A stretch of 64,000 nt of DNA from Bicyclus anynana (GCF_947172395.1 NC_069095.1:2852001-2916000); one strand, 5' to 3'. Numbered from the stretch's first letter, positions 30,382 through 42,095 are shown. The notes: generated by a model not told the origin, from the sequence alone. Program-made: numbers and translations.

Positions 30382-31560
30382 CTAGCAGATGCCCGCGACT
30401 TCGTCCGCGTGAAATTCGATGTACATTTTCGAACCCTTCGCCCCTTCTATTTACATTTTCGATTTTTTATATATGAAAAATACAAAATCATAACCCCTAT
30501 ACAATAAAGTGCGCGTTTTTTTTGCTTGGGTAAAATGCCCAGCCATAGCCACGGTCGGTAGTCCCATCATAAGCCCCCGGCCGAAGATTTTTGTGCATCG
30601 GTAAAATGCCCAGCCGTAGCCACGATCAGAGGCCATATTACAAACCCCCGACCGAAGGTCGCGCGTTCCGTTTTTTGTGCATCGGTAAAATGCCCAGCCG
30701 TAGCCACGATCAGAGGCCACATCACAAACCCCCGGCCGAAGGCCGGTGCACAGTAAAGTGCGCGGCCGAAGGCCACGCGTTCCGTTTTTTGTGCTTGGGT
30801 AAAATACCCAGCCGTAGTCACAATCAGAGGCCACAACACAAACCCCCGGCCGAAGGCCGGTGTACAATATAGTGCGCTGCCGAAGGCCGCGCGTTCCGTT
30901 TTTTGTGCATCGGTAAAATGCCCAGCCGTAGCCACGATCAGAGGCCACATCACAAACTCCCGGCCGAAGACCGGTGTACAATAAAGTGCGCGGCCGGAGG
31001 CCGCGCCTTCCGTTTTTTGTGCTTCGGTAAAATGCCCAGCCGTAGCCACAATCAGAGGCCATATCACAAACCCCCGGCCGAAGACCGGTGTACAATAAAG
31101 TGCGCGGCCGGAGGCCGCGCCTTCCGTTTTTTGTGCTTCGGTAAAATGCCCAGCCGTAGCCACAATCAGAGGCCATATCACAAACCCCCGGCCGAAGGGC
31201 GGTGTACAATAAAGTGCGCGGCCGAAGGCCACGCGTTCCGTTTTTTGTGCTTGGGTAAAATACCCAGCCGTAACCACGGTCGGAGGCCATATCATAAGCT
31301 CCCGGCCGAAGGCCGGTCTATAATAAAGTGCGCGCGACCAGGAAAAAAAGAGGACTTTTCATACAAACTTTTAACCCCTATTTCACCGCGTTCACATTTT
31401 ACTTTCGTTATAAAAAGTATACTTTATCCTGCTCCGTATTCTCATACCGTGCTAAGTTTCATTTGAATTCATTCAGTAGTTTCAGCGTGATGCCCGATCA
31501 ACAAAAAATACGGACAGACAGACAGACAAGAAATCGAAATAAATATTTTGTATCGATTGT
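30382..31560 (+). repeat. dispersed repeat (R-related) carrying an internal tandem array
   Basis: The left edge ACTAGCAGATGCCCGCGACT and TCGTCCGCGTGAAATTCGAT match the end of repeat R. The right side (GTGCTAAGTTTCATTTGAA, TTCAGCGTGATGCCCG, GACAGACAGACAGACAAG) is typical of the other end of this class of elements. The 114-bp array at about 30508-31335 is inserted or amplified between them. Confidence 0.6.
30508..31335. repeat. 114-bp tandem repeat array (about 8 units)
   Basis: The landmark TTTTTTGTGC(T/A)T occurs with its GC at 30679, 30793, 30907, 31021, 31135 and 31249, giving five consecutive periods of exactly 114 bp. Two shorter, truncated units precede it (30524, 30595). Each unit has GGTAAAAT(G/A)CCCAGCCGTA, GGCCGAAGGCCG-type palindromes and TACAATAAAGTGCGCG. 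Because 114 is a multiple of three and stops are rare, frames stay open on both strands (38-residue repeats such as YGWAFYRSTKNG on minus). I treat these as by-products of the array, not genes. Confidence 0.9.
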
Positions 31561-31868
31561 ATAATGCCCTCTAATAAAAAATTTTAAAATATCATCTATG
31601 TACAGAATTTGACAGAAGTATAGATTAGCTATTGCGCCAAATTCGTGCTATTTTTGTTTGTTGGCCGGCACTTTCATAAAGGCCCAAAATGAAAGAACTC
31701 CTTTTAGGTCAATCTAATAAGTAGCCCTTTCCCTGAACTTTGCTTAATATATTTGTGAAAACCGCATCAAAATCCGTTCAGTAGAGCCAGAGAATAGCGC
31801 GAACATACAGACAGAAGGACAGACAGACAGACATACAAGAAAATTAAAAAAAATATTTTTGTATTCTA
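31561..31868 (+). repeat. repeat-derived end with GACAGACAGACAG
   Basis: AAATCCGTTCAGTAGAGCC and CAGACAGAAGGACAGACAGA near 31765-31840 match the terminal blocks of the same broad repeat class as at 31480-31535. It is a fragment only. Confidence 0.45.
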
Positions 31869-33049
31869 TTGCTCATTTCTAATCGCCCTAACTTGATTTT
31901 AGTTAAATTTGGGCAAAGTACAGACACTCGATTTCTACTCTTTTATTATAGTATAGATAGATTAGTCCTTTTTTTAATTTTTAACAATGTAAAAAATAAA
32001 ATACAAAATATTAGCCCTCCCGCTGCGGGACATTTGAGTGCCCAAGCAACCGGTGGTCAGGGCTCCAGAGTGAGGAACCTCCTCACAATACGCGCCGTCT
32101 CAAGAATCACTGCCTTCTGTATCCGACTCTTGATACAACAGTTAATTATTATTTGTTAATAATAAATTGCTATGTTTTTTAAGATATACCCAACAATACT
32201 CTACACAAGAAGATAGAGAAATAAAAATATGCGTTTACTACTTACGTATGGGTCAAATCAAAGAGCTTAAGATTCAAGCTTAAGATTCTGTTATTCGATT
32301 GTATGGATGGAGTGAGAAGGTATGCCCATGGATACCTTCTCACTATGGTGAGGCAAGAAAGTTAATTCTGAGACCTTCATACTAAAGTCCCGCGATATTT
32401 GAACTAATCGCCTGGGCCACGGGAGCGTTTCACAAACCACCGCATTCCAACCAGCAGCATCTACAAATAATATAGTTGAAACGTAATAAAATATTATACT
32501 TTATTTTACACCATGCTAATAAATTACAGTTTTGTACTACGTGGTACTACTAAGAGTCATTAGGCTCTATTATAGTCAGAGAAACAAACCAAAACTATAT
32601 AAGGATTCTTTGTTTACACTTTACTACGAAACTATAAAATCGAGATGATAACAATTTTATTTTCAAATCTAGTTCTGAAATATTTCTACTGAACCAAGCA
32701 GTATTATATAAATAGATTGTAGTAAAAAACGAGTTAGTTAATACAATACCAAGCAAATTGATGATTATGTTTAATAGACGGTTAAGCTTAAACTGCGTTT
32801 AAGCGTATTTACCTAAGGAGCACTTACCGAGTGCGCCGCGAATGCATAACAGCGTGTTAGCTGATTGTTCCTCGGGATGCACTCGCATAGAATTATGGGC
32901 ATCTTAAAACGGCTACAGAAATACTTGCATGTCTATCAACAGATTGTGTGGTATGTTAACTGTGGAAGAAGCTTCTGGCTATGACTAAAAAAATAAAATT
33001 TATAATTATACGAGACGAAATAATGATACTAGAGCTACGGTCTGCGTGA
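31869..33049. other. non-coding; one hairpin and a repeat-like GC-rich patch
   Basis: 32010-32120 is GC-richer (GGTGGTCAGGGCTCCAGAGT) and reads like a fragment of a retroelement 5' region, but I cannot place it. 32312-32345 is a perfect 13-bp hairpin (AGTGAGAAGGTAT against ATACCTTCTCACT) with an 8-nt loop. No gene is supported. Confidence 0.35.
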
Positions 33050-33240
33050 TCTAATCAGATAAGAGGAGATTCGCAATTACTCACTGAGTAGCGAAGGGAA
33101 AGCGCAGTGTTGTACAACCCCTATTTGGAGAAACGATGACATCAAGACGATCACAGGGAGCCGCTGGATGCAAGTGACTCGTGATCATGGCCTATGTCCA
33201 ACTGTAGGCGTCCAAGCGCAAAAATGCTGATTATGATGAC
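33050..33240 (+). mobile_element. RTE-type LINE 3' remnant
   Basis: The blocks TGCGTGATCTAATCAGATAA, GAGGAGATTCGCA, GAAAGCGCAGTGTTGT, GGGAGCCGCTGGATGCAAGT and CTATGTCCAAC match in order the RTE C-terminal coding region preserved at 35385-35775, with internal deletions. It ends near GATTATGATGAC, the relic of the tail. Confidence 0.6.
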
Positions 33241-35384
33241 TAAAATGCCACTAAAATGCATGGACATGACATGATAAACTGATATGTTTATTTTCTGTAC
33301 TAAACTTCTGAAACCAACAAACAAACTTATTATTGCACATTAGAGTTTTGAATAACAAAATAAATTACCAAGCCGAAGTTCGAGCGTCACAGGAAATTAA
33401 TCCATTAGGGAAACGTTTCATCCTACCAGTTTTTCTAGCCCTAGGGCTTTTGCGCTACCCCAAATTTCCTGTTAACGTTTCTGCGATCCTATTATGCTTA
33501 CAAAAAATAATAAAAACCATAAGAAGCAAGATCCACTCAATCGAATTGAAAATAAAAAAAATATTAAAAGTATATTATTTATGCATTGGTTTTTACTTAC
33601 TTACAAAATATGTTTTATACAATTATTATTAGGAATACGGAAATAAAATAAATCTTATATTACTCGCTGATAATAGGTATAGCTTTATAATATAATATAA
33701 ATAATTATCAATATCAGTTTAGTGGTTCAGCCGTGAAGGCGTAACTAAATAGCACAAAATTTGCATTTATAACATCAAGTTGGGATAGAACAACAAATGT
33801 GTGTATAAAACAGAAGCCATCTCTACCTTTGTCGAGCCAAAAACGGAACACACAACAGTGGAGTGCGCTATAAGTAATTATTACACAATAATGTTCCCGG
33901 AATCGGTGTTTGCGATGCTTCCTGTTCCACTCCCGGGGGGCGTCTTAATGTTTCAATATGTTTAGTATAAGTGTCTGTGAATGTCTGAGGAGATGCGATG
34001 AGAGATTATCTGCGCTCATAGTTTCTCGGGTATTCACATTGAGATTAATGCTTGCATACAGATATAGTTTAGATGATACATGTCTTTATCTATAGTTTTA
34101 TTATATGAAGGTAGCTTGTGAGGTGGTAGAGGGTAATTTCCGGAGCTATTGAACCGATTTTGGAAATTCTTTTACTAGTAGTAAGGTACAAACTAAGGTA
34201 CCTTAACATTGGTTATATTTTATGCCCGTATTGCCATGGTATCGGGACTACGCGGATGATACATCGGGGCATCTGCTAATTATAGATAGCATATACATAT
34301 ACAGGGTGTCCCGTAATTAGGTAATGGATAAAACGCGAATGGTAATTATTATTATATATAATTCTGGTATTTTAATACCTGGGCCGTTCTGGCAAACAGT
34401 AACATATAACTGAATGATAGATAATACTATATTTTATTTAAGTTTTTTTATTAAGTATTTTAAAAATATGATCAATCAACAACGGATTATCGAATTCATA
34501 TGATTTCTTTTTTATCTCCATTACCAACTGAAGGTCACCGATCAGTTTACGATACGTTTATGTGTGCCAAAATATGAGTATTATGATTTTAGAATTTAAA
34601 CTATCGTGAGTGTGATTCATCCAATCTAAACTGCAGTGCTTTGTTTGTTTCGTTCATTCATTGTTTGGATCGTGCCGCGTTGAAAGAACCAGCTCATAAT
34701 TAAGGGCTCCGTATGGGTTCGAAACTAGTCGGGCATACTCCGACCTAATATCACGTGAGTTTTAGTCGTGTTTCATAATTAATTAATATGAGTATTATGA
34801 TTTTATTTTACTATACACAAATGAAAAGCAGATTATGAACATGTTTCAGTAAACAGAAATACAAGACTTGCCTTCTTTTGTTAAATCAAAAAGCTAAGAA
34901 TCTGGCGACAGAGGACCTGGTTTCTCGTCAAAATTTCACATAACTACGTTATATACTTGGATAGTTCAATCAATCAACTCCAAAATTGACTCCCGTAGTT
35001 ACCTTTAGTAGAAGCATAAGCTGACAAACTTCTGTAAAACAAGGAAGATCTAGTCATCACCGGCTCGTAGTCAGGAACAGTTTATCTGTAAAGTGGGTAT
35101 ATATCAACTTCCTTGAAAATAGGTTTCAAAACAGTAGTTTACGGAAGAGCCACTTGAGAAGTGTTGCTATTGACACTGACCATACTTGCGAAGGAAGCTA
35201 TAAATTATTCATGTAAGCAGTTAAGTGGCTGCGCGAACTTGGCAGAAGCGTGTTTTCGTTAGCATGTGTGAATATGCTCCTTAAACACGTGCTTCAATAC
35301 AAAATCTCAAGTGTTACTTGCATATGCAAAATATTTGTAACTTTTTGTTTCGATTTGTTTTTTCTACTGATTATTCAATTGGTC
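33241..35384. other. non-coding, with a repeat R-like remnant
   Basis: 34105-34279 retains GGTGGTAGAGGGTAATTTC, TTGAACCGATTTTGG and an end CGCGGATGATACATCGGGGC near ATCTGCTAAT, a decayed relative of repeat R/T. TACAGGGTGTCCCGTAATTA at 34300 looks like one end of another element, but I found no matching end. No gene is supported. Confidence 0.35.
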
Positions 35385-35775
35385 GCTAACTATGGGCCTC
35401 ATAAGAAGGCTCAAAGTCACACAGCGGGCGATTGAACAAGCTATGTTAGGAGTATCTCTGCGAGATCGAATCAGAAACGAGGAGATCCGCAGAAGAACCA
35501 AAGTCACATAGCTCAACGAGTTGCGAAGCTGAAGTGGCAATTGGCGGGGCACATAGTTCGAAGAGCCGATGGATGTTGGGGTCCCAAAGTGCTGGAATGG
35601 CGACCCCGCACTAGTAAACGCAGTGTTGGTCGACCCCCCACCAGGTGGACTGACGACCTCAAGCGAGTCGCAGGAATTCGCTGGATGCAGGTGGCTCAGT
35701 ATCGTGATTTTTGGAAGTCTCTACAAAAGGCCTATGTCCTGCAGTGGACGTCCATCGGCTGATATTATGATTATA
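35385..35775 (+). mobile_element. RTE-type LINE 3' fragment (C-terminal reverse transcriptase region)
   Basis: One frame gives LIRRLKVTQRAIEQAMLGVS and RDRIRNEEIRRRTKVT, then a stop. After a frame change it continues GHIVRRADGCWGPKVLEW, GRPPTRWTDDLKRVAG and AYVLQWTSIG, then a stop and a degenerate TGATATTATGATTATAATGA tail. These are the hallmark C-terminal motifs of lepidopteran RTE elements. The copy is 5'-truncated and frameshifted, so inactive. Confidence 0.88.
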
Positions 35776-37195
35776 ATGATTCAATTCATATTATGTTTTT
35801 GTAGTAAATACTTGACGGAACACGCAGATGATTGGGCTGGTGAAATAGAAATAGAAAACCGTCGCTTATAATAAAATAGTACTTCGAAATAAGCTTTGAC
35901 CTGCGCCCGTAAAACCGAAGCATATTCAAGTGTCTGTAGTTCCTAGAATTGTTAACGAGGTTTATATTTTATGCAAATCAAGTTAGTGTCTGCTTAATTA
36001 GTTTTTCCTAAAATGTTACTTTCACTTGAGTTTTATAGTATTAATTATTGTTTTAATTTTTAATGTATTTTTTTACTTTTATAGTTAAGTAGATATTTAT
36101 ATTTAACACAGATCATATTTATAAATCTACTTTGGCCTCTTTGCCGGTTCTCAGTGGTGTTTGAATTTAGCGAATGTTCACGGTTTTATTTTAACGAGTA
36201 TAATCTGTTTTCAAGCATCTTAAAATACGTTTAGCTTACCAGCATCTACAAGCAGTTTATTTGAGATGCGTCGCCACGTCACCATGTCATCTAGGCCAAA
36301 ACTCAGTTAAATCTATCTATATCTGTTGTGGCCACGGTCCAAAGAGACATAAGGTGTAAATAATAAACATAAATCATAAGTAAACCGAGGTAATATTACA
36401 TGTATAGAATAAGTGTTTATATATATCATTTTTACATGTCCTAGAAAATTGCACGTCCGTTTGTAATGTTGTAAGCACATTCCAATGTGACGCAAATCAA
36501 TCTGTTATCATAATCAATTTGTATAGAGTTAAGTAGTATAGTAGAGTTAAGTAGGTATATAAGATCTTAAGTAGGTATTGTAAATATTTATGCCATTATA
36601 ATATACACAACAGTGTTGTAAAGTCCGTGTTGTTTCAATTAACTACAACACACGCAAGGTTGGTCTGTCCAAAGACCAATCGTAATATCTATCAATTATA
36701 TTGGTTTACATTAAGAAACATTATATATCTAAGGTTGATGGTATACATAGATACCGAACCATTTCACATTTTTGAAATCGTTAATTGATTACTGTTTTAT
36801 TTTGTCACTTTAGGTTAGGTGCAATGCGGGTTTACATTATACGAACACCCGTTTAAAATGTATCAAAGGAGATTTCAACGGAAAGCGTAACAAAATTATG
36901 CAACGACCGTGGAACAAAGAGCGTACTATACAGTTGTGATGTAGTCTAACCAGCCCTTATTACAAAGTTACATTAACTGGTTCGTGGTACTATACACAAT
37001 ATTTGTAATACAAGTTCGTTATGTGCGATTGTGATTCGGCAATCGAGATCGGGTTCATAATTCAAATCGTACCGCATTGATAATATAATTATTATACTTA
37101 AATCGGTAAACTATTTGAAATGCATTTTGATTAAATATTGGATCATGGGAAAACGTACTTTGGTGAAGGTGATAAGACAATTTTATTATCTATCT
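35776..37195. other. non-coding, nothing recognised
   Basis: AT-rich with short GTAGGTAT-type repeats near 36540-36590; no gene supported. Confidence 0.35.
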
Positions 37196-37398
37196 ATACT
37201 ATCAGACGCCGCGCGGTTTCCCCCGCGTGGTTCACATTCCCGTAAGAATACGGGGATAATATATAGCCTATAGCCTTCCTCGATAAATGGGCTATCTAAC
37301 ACAGAAAGAATTTTTCAAATCGGACCAGTAGTTCCTGAGATTAGCGCGTTCAATCAAACAAACAAACAAACTCTTCAGCTTTATAATATTAGTATAGA
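37196..37398 (-). repeat. dispersed repeat T
   Basis: Reverse-oriented near-full copy: GACGCCGCGCGGTTTCCCCC, TACGGGGATAATATATAGCC, CCTCGATAAATGGGCTATCT, CCTGAGATTAGCGCGTTCAA, AAACTCTTCAGCTTTATAAT, ending near ATTAGTATAGATA. Confidence 0.78.
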
Positions 37399-38310
37399 TA
37401 TACTAGATACTATGTCGCTAATATTGATATGTATTATAACCGGAAGTCATTGAAATTTTAGGCTATCTATCTAAATAATTACCTGTAAATGCTGTTTGTT
37501 TTTTTTGTCTATTTCATTATTTGCATAATCCAAGACTCTAGAATTAATAAAGTTAAATGTGACAAAGTCCAATTGTTTGTTGATTACATGTTAACAATAA
37601 ATAACTTAACAACAAGAATTTTACAAAATAGATTTTAGAATAGAATATAATAGAAAATACTTTATTTGTTAACACAACACATTGAAGACTTAGAACTAAT
37701 ACGTCTTGATACTTATAACTATTATTTATATAATTAAATGTGTTGTGCTATAAAATGGATCCAACTCAGCTAGAAAGTTGCGGGTACGTCAGTACCTACA
37801 ACGCTGATATTCTACCAGGTCCCCATTAAGGTCCCCATTAAGGGAAGGACAAAACATAGAAACTAAGAAGAAGCTTATAAACCTAATTTAAAAGTAAATA
37901 GAGAAAGCAGTGTAAAACCATTATGAAAGAAAACAAAATTTAATGATAGAAAACAAAAATTATAAATAAACGTTAATAAAGAAACCCAATTCGAAATAAT
38001 TTTTATTAAAATATTTTGTTGTAAGTTTGCCACACATTCAGATTTTTGTTTTACACGAAATTATTTTTTTAAGTAGATTTTGTTCTAGGTGTGCTATTAG
38101 GTACCTATTTTGAGTTTATACTTTATCCATTCCAATTGGTTCCTCACAATCGCGCGGCAATGGCCCATGTTTTAGTTGTATCCTGTCGGCAACTTGTATC
38201 TTATTAGTGACTGTCATAATTTGTCCTTTGTATTCGTTGTCTGTGTGTCGTTGACCGTAAGTTACATAATATTATGCTTAAATGAGGTTGACCGTCTCTA
38301 CAGCTCGACT
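37399..38310. other. non-coding, nothing recognised
   Basis: Contains a short local duplication (AGGTCCCCATTA twice near 37818-37842). No gene supported. Confidence 0.35.
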
Positions 38311-38425
38311 GCCTCGTTTGTCGAATGGTTAGCCGATGACTTCGGATCTTTAGGTCATGGATTCAAATCCTGGGTTAGTTTTATAAAGTCGTCCGATGCG
38401 GATCACAGGGTCTAGTGGCAGTTTG
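38311..38425 (+). mobile_element. tRNA-like SINE head, family 4
   Basis: GCCTCGTTTGTCGAATGGTT resembles an A-box region and GGATTCAAATCC a B-box, about 45 nt apart, followed by TGGGTTAG and a non-tRNA body. No complete cloverleaf is evident, so I call it a SINE head rather than a tRNA gene. This is the only copy I noticed. Confidence 0.5.
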
Positions 38426-38432
38426 ATAATGT

Positions 38433-38549
38433 TACTATCGCGTTATCGTAAACGCAAATTTCTAAGGAATTGAAACAACACCATTTATTGGCACTACTGC
38501 ACAACTGTTTTAATTCCATATAAATTCGCGTTTACGTTACGCGATAGTA
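38433..38549. mobile_element. MITE with ~45-bp inverted arms, probable TA duplication
   Basis: TACTATCGCGTTATCGTAAA (from 38433) pairs with TTTACGTTACGCGATAGTA (to 38549), and the pairing continues inward through GCAAATTT and AAGGAATTGAAACA with mismatches. Terminal TA on both sides flush with CTATCGCG...CGCGATAG fits a TA-targeting Tc1/mariner-type MITE. Non-coding. Confidence 0.62.
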
Positions 38550-38932
38550 AAAGTATGAAAACATTGAAAACTCCCACTAGGCACACTGAGGACGCCTGCC
38601 AAAAACAGCAATGCATCAAATTGTAAGAGATCTCTATTATAAAATATGTATGCGACAAAGGACCTACTGTTAATAACTTATAATAAGGCAACAAAATAAT
38701 ACTGAATATAAATTCAGGACACAACATTTCAGTCAACAACCCCTCAAATTTCGAGGCTATTTCGACAGCGTGCAAGCCGCTTTACACAAAGCTATGCCAA
38801 AAAGGCTCTAATACCGTTACAGGCCAAAACAAACACTGGCATCCGTCTATCGAATATTGTCTTGGTTATTAGCCATGGCCGCACCGCGCCCTAGGCCAGG
38901 ATCCAATATAATGGAATACTTCAACGTTATTT
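38550..38932. other. non-coding, nothing recognised
   Basis: No gene supported. Confidence 0.35.
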
Positions 38933-38982
38933 GCAGATACACAGGGGCTTACACACTACTGTGTAAGCCCCTGTGTATCTGC
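38933..38982. repeat. perfect 23-bp palindrome with 4-nt loop
   Basis: 38933-38955 (GCAGATACACAGGGGCTTAC...) is the exact inverse of 38960-38982, with CTAC as the loop. The absence of any mismatch suggests a recent origin or active maintenance. It sits just upstream of a LINE 3' end. Confidence 0.9.
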
Positions 38983-39059
38983 GATTGTGATTTTTATTTT
39001 TCACTACTCTTGCTCAAAAACACTATCATATTAACACTCCACGGCGGGGCTAAACAAGT

Positions 39060-39404
39060 TTATTCATTGCGGCAGTAAGAATTTATAATAAGTTAAAGAA
39101 AGAAGAAATTAGGAAAGAAAAGAATATAAATTGCTTTAAAAATAATTTATATAAATAACTAACTCAACAGGCATTCTACAGTGTAAATGAGTATTTAAGT
39201 TAATATTATTGTTATTTTCATACATATTTTAATTGTAAAGATGTAAATTTTAAATGGTGAAATTGTCATTTGAATCATTAAATACTTAATAAATAATTTG
39301 CATGCCTAATTGGCAAGATACATTTACCATCTACATCTACCGACCACCTGTATAAATAATGCATGTATCTGCAAAGAAATAAATTGATTGATTGATTGAT
39401 TGAA
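39060..39404 (+). mobile_element. 5'-truncated non-LTR element 3' end with (ATTG)n tail
   Basis: An A-rich segment is followed by GCATGCCTAATTGGCAAGAT, ACCTGTATAAATAATGCATG, GAAATAAATTG and five ATTG units (39383-39402). This is the structure of a LINE 3' untranslated region and tail. It is a different family from elements A and B. The 5' boundary is uncertain and may extend to about 38860. Confidence 0.65.
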
Positions 39405-40010
39405 AGCATTTCAGCCTCTAGGAGCTAAAGTAATTTTGTTCTTTTAATTTTTGTCTGTTACGCGTACTAGCCTACTATAAAACGAAAAAGGTTTAATTCG
39501 TAAATAATTTAATCATACAGAATAATGACCTCTATAAAAAAGGAGGTAAATAGAATTTTTATATGTGGGTACGAGTACATAATAAGATCGTTTAATAAAA
39601 ATTTGAAATTAGTACAAAATGCAGCGTTCTTGTCCGTGGAATGCGTATTTTTTTATTTGATTTTATTGAGTTGCGAAATGCGTTTGCAAAAACAATTTTA
39701 ACATTGAATACTGTAAAAATACCCCGTATATATTTTATATAATAAATATGTATAACAATCTACTATTGTAATACAGTAGTTGTGTTTTAATAAACTCTAT
39801 TTAATTAAACCATTCGTTATCTTAATATTTAAAAGCTGTCAAGTATTCTTTGATCTAAATTAAAATATAAAATAGTTTGGAAAACCCAAAAGTGCACGCC
39901 TCGCGTTTGTTTAGTGTCAATCAAACCATATGAAATTATAACGTGATATTAAATATAATTCTATTTCAAATAATATTTTATTTTAAGAAAAAATTGAGAC
40001 TCGATTAGTG
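39405..40010. other. non-coding, nothing recognised
   Basis: AT-rich, no gene supported. Confidence 0.35.
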
Positions 40011-40313
40011 AAGTCCTTCGGTCGAAGACCACGTTTTTAAACAGTCTTTTAATTTGTTCAAATAACAAAGAATGGCATTAAAATATCATCAGTGCTAAAA
40101 AAATCGTTTTTTTTTCTAATAAATATTAATATTTTAATATTTATGTGTATATCTTAATATTTTAATATCGTTTTTCTTTTAATATATATTAAAATATTAA
40201 TATATAAAAAGAAAAAAACGATATTTTTAGCACTGGTGATATTTTTAATGCCATTATTTGTTATTTGAACAAATTAAAAGACTTTAAAATCGTGGTCTTC
40301 GACCGAAAGACTT
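40011..40313. mobile_element. foldback MITE with ~100-bp arms
   Basis: AAGTCCTTCGGTCGAAGACC (from 40011) is inverted at the far end as GGTCTTCGACCGAAAGACTT (to 40313). The pairing runs inward through TTTTAATTTGTTCAAATAAC, AATGGCATTAAAATATCA and AGTGCTAAAAA-ATCG with few mismatches. The centre is AT-rich and itself palindromic (TAATATTTTAATAT blocks). Total about 303 bp, non-coding. Confidence 0.8.
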
Positions 40314-40490
40314 ATTACAAGTGCAATATACGATAAATCGAGAAATTTTAAATTCGAAAAATAAGTCGTTTTGTATGAAGTGAGAGTAGAGCCCACCGCA
40401 ACGCTTCGCTTATTGTAGAGTAAGATTTGCTTAGATACGCAGAGGCTTGCAATATTAGAGAAAAGCGTTGATATGGGTGATAGATTTTAG

Positions 40491-40579
40491 AGACAACGTT
40501 GAACAAGCGACCAGCCGCTATCAGGCGACTGCCCCAGGCCAGTTTTAATGCGGCTCCGGGCTCAAATCGTGCCGACACG
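40491..40579 (+). CDS. candidate internal coding exon, unrecognised
   Basis: A GC-rich island lies between acceptor GATTTTAG| (40490) and donor ACG|GTAAGAG (40579). One frame is open throughout and reads TTLNKRPAAIRRLPQASFNA and then APGSNRADT. The abrupt composition change and matched splice sites support an exon. No neighbouring exon was found and the peptide is not recognised. Confidence 0.25.
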
Positions 40580-42091
40580 GTAAGAGACAACTCCTTATTG
40601 GGATTAGCGAGTAACTTTGTTTCGTCAATCCCCCTTTGCTTTGATATGCATTGTTGCTTAAGCCTTGGGGCTGTGCAGAAGCGTACAAAATGATATGGGA
40701 CAATGGGTTTAGTAAATATACTACTGTAGTGTAGGGCTCAATGGGTTGATATAAATGTAACAGATGAGTAAACTTTAAAAAATCTTAAAGATCTATCTTT
40801 ATAAAAAAAATGGTCTGCTTTTTTGTGTTAGTATATTTTTCTATAAAGGTTCTCGTGCATTGAGGGCTAAACAACGTAAAACATATTTAATAATTTGTTT
40901 GTGGTTTTTTATTTTCGCTACAAATAAAAATTGATGTATATTTTTTACATTGATTTTAAGCTTCTCTTAAATTTTTGTTTCAAAGCGTGCTATTTTCTAT
41001 TGGTACATATAAAGTAAGTATTAAAAAATGAAAAAAATGAAGCCTCAGAAAAACCTTTCTAGAAACAAACATAGCAAGTAATTCGTAAAGGAAAGTAATA
41101 CATATTTGCAGAGACGAAATTCCCCAGCGTCTTAGAAAAATCACAATAGGAACTCTTCATTTTATATTCACATACATATGAATATAAGTAATATGTGTAC
41201 CTACGTATATATTCTAAGTCAAGAGTGTGTATATGCTAAGGCAATAATAATATACGAACAACGTAAAGCTAACCGCCCTCAGAGAGCGAAAATGTAGTAC
41301 GATGTTCTATGATCTTTTGAACTAAACTGAGGAAGGGTATAGATTGTTACGTATTGCCTCACTATCAACCAGGCATCAACTTGGCTAAGAATTATTTTAT
41401 AAATGATGGTGACTTAATGTTAAAAAATAAACCGGGTCACTACCAATTATATAAAGATTGTCGCTAAGACTAAGAATACGATTTTCTGTATCCATTATAG
41501 CCCGTGACTATTATCAGTTGATGGCCTACCTTATTAAAACTCAATAGTCAATTTAGAGTACCATGACAGAGGAATGAAATTTGTGTTGTGTGGTGATTAG
41601 TCTATGTGGATTTAGATTACGGGTCAAGCTATTGATTAACTTCTCTATCTTGCCCTCAAGAAATTTTTAGTAACAATTCTCATCAGCAAAAATCATTACA
41701 AATTCGACCAACATCAACCTAAGCCATTCAACGTGCATTGGAGTAGAGTTTAAGATCTGTTTACCCCTCTCCTATAAGAAGGGGGGCCTTGTAGTAAGCC
41801 GTTTGCAGTAGGCTAATAACGATGATGATATCGTAGTTTGGATGAATTCAAATAATGTAGTCCTCTTTGTTTGAGTAAAATACATCCAAATTATACTCAG
41901 ACAAAAAAGAAAAATATAGATATATTATATTTTGTTGTTTAAATTTTTGTACCACAGTTTACCTCTCCTAAAAATGCGTAGGTATGATCATTGCTTTGGA
42001 GAGGACAGGAGAATGTTTTTTTTTACATTCAAGATAAGCTAATATTTAATAATAACCTAATTTGTATTTGTACCACGTTTTCACACACTTT
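40580..42091. other. non-coding, nothing recognised
   Basis: AT-rich, no gene or recognised repeat supported before the piggyBac element. Confidence 0.35.
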
Positions 42092-42095
42092 TTAA
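42092..42095. other. left TTAA target-site duplication
   Basis: TTAA immediately outside the left terminal inverted repeat, matched by TTAA at 44771-44774. TTAA is the obligatory piggyBac target. Confidence 0.92.

Noticed and set aside
30508..31335. CRISPR array
   Set aside because: Units are contiguous 114-bp repeats without unique spacers, in an insect genome.
30451..31466. Long open frames on both strands across the tandem array
   Set aside because: They arise because the unit is 114 bp and lacks stops; at least three frames are open at once, the peptides are pure unit repeats, and there is no start or promoter evidence.
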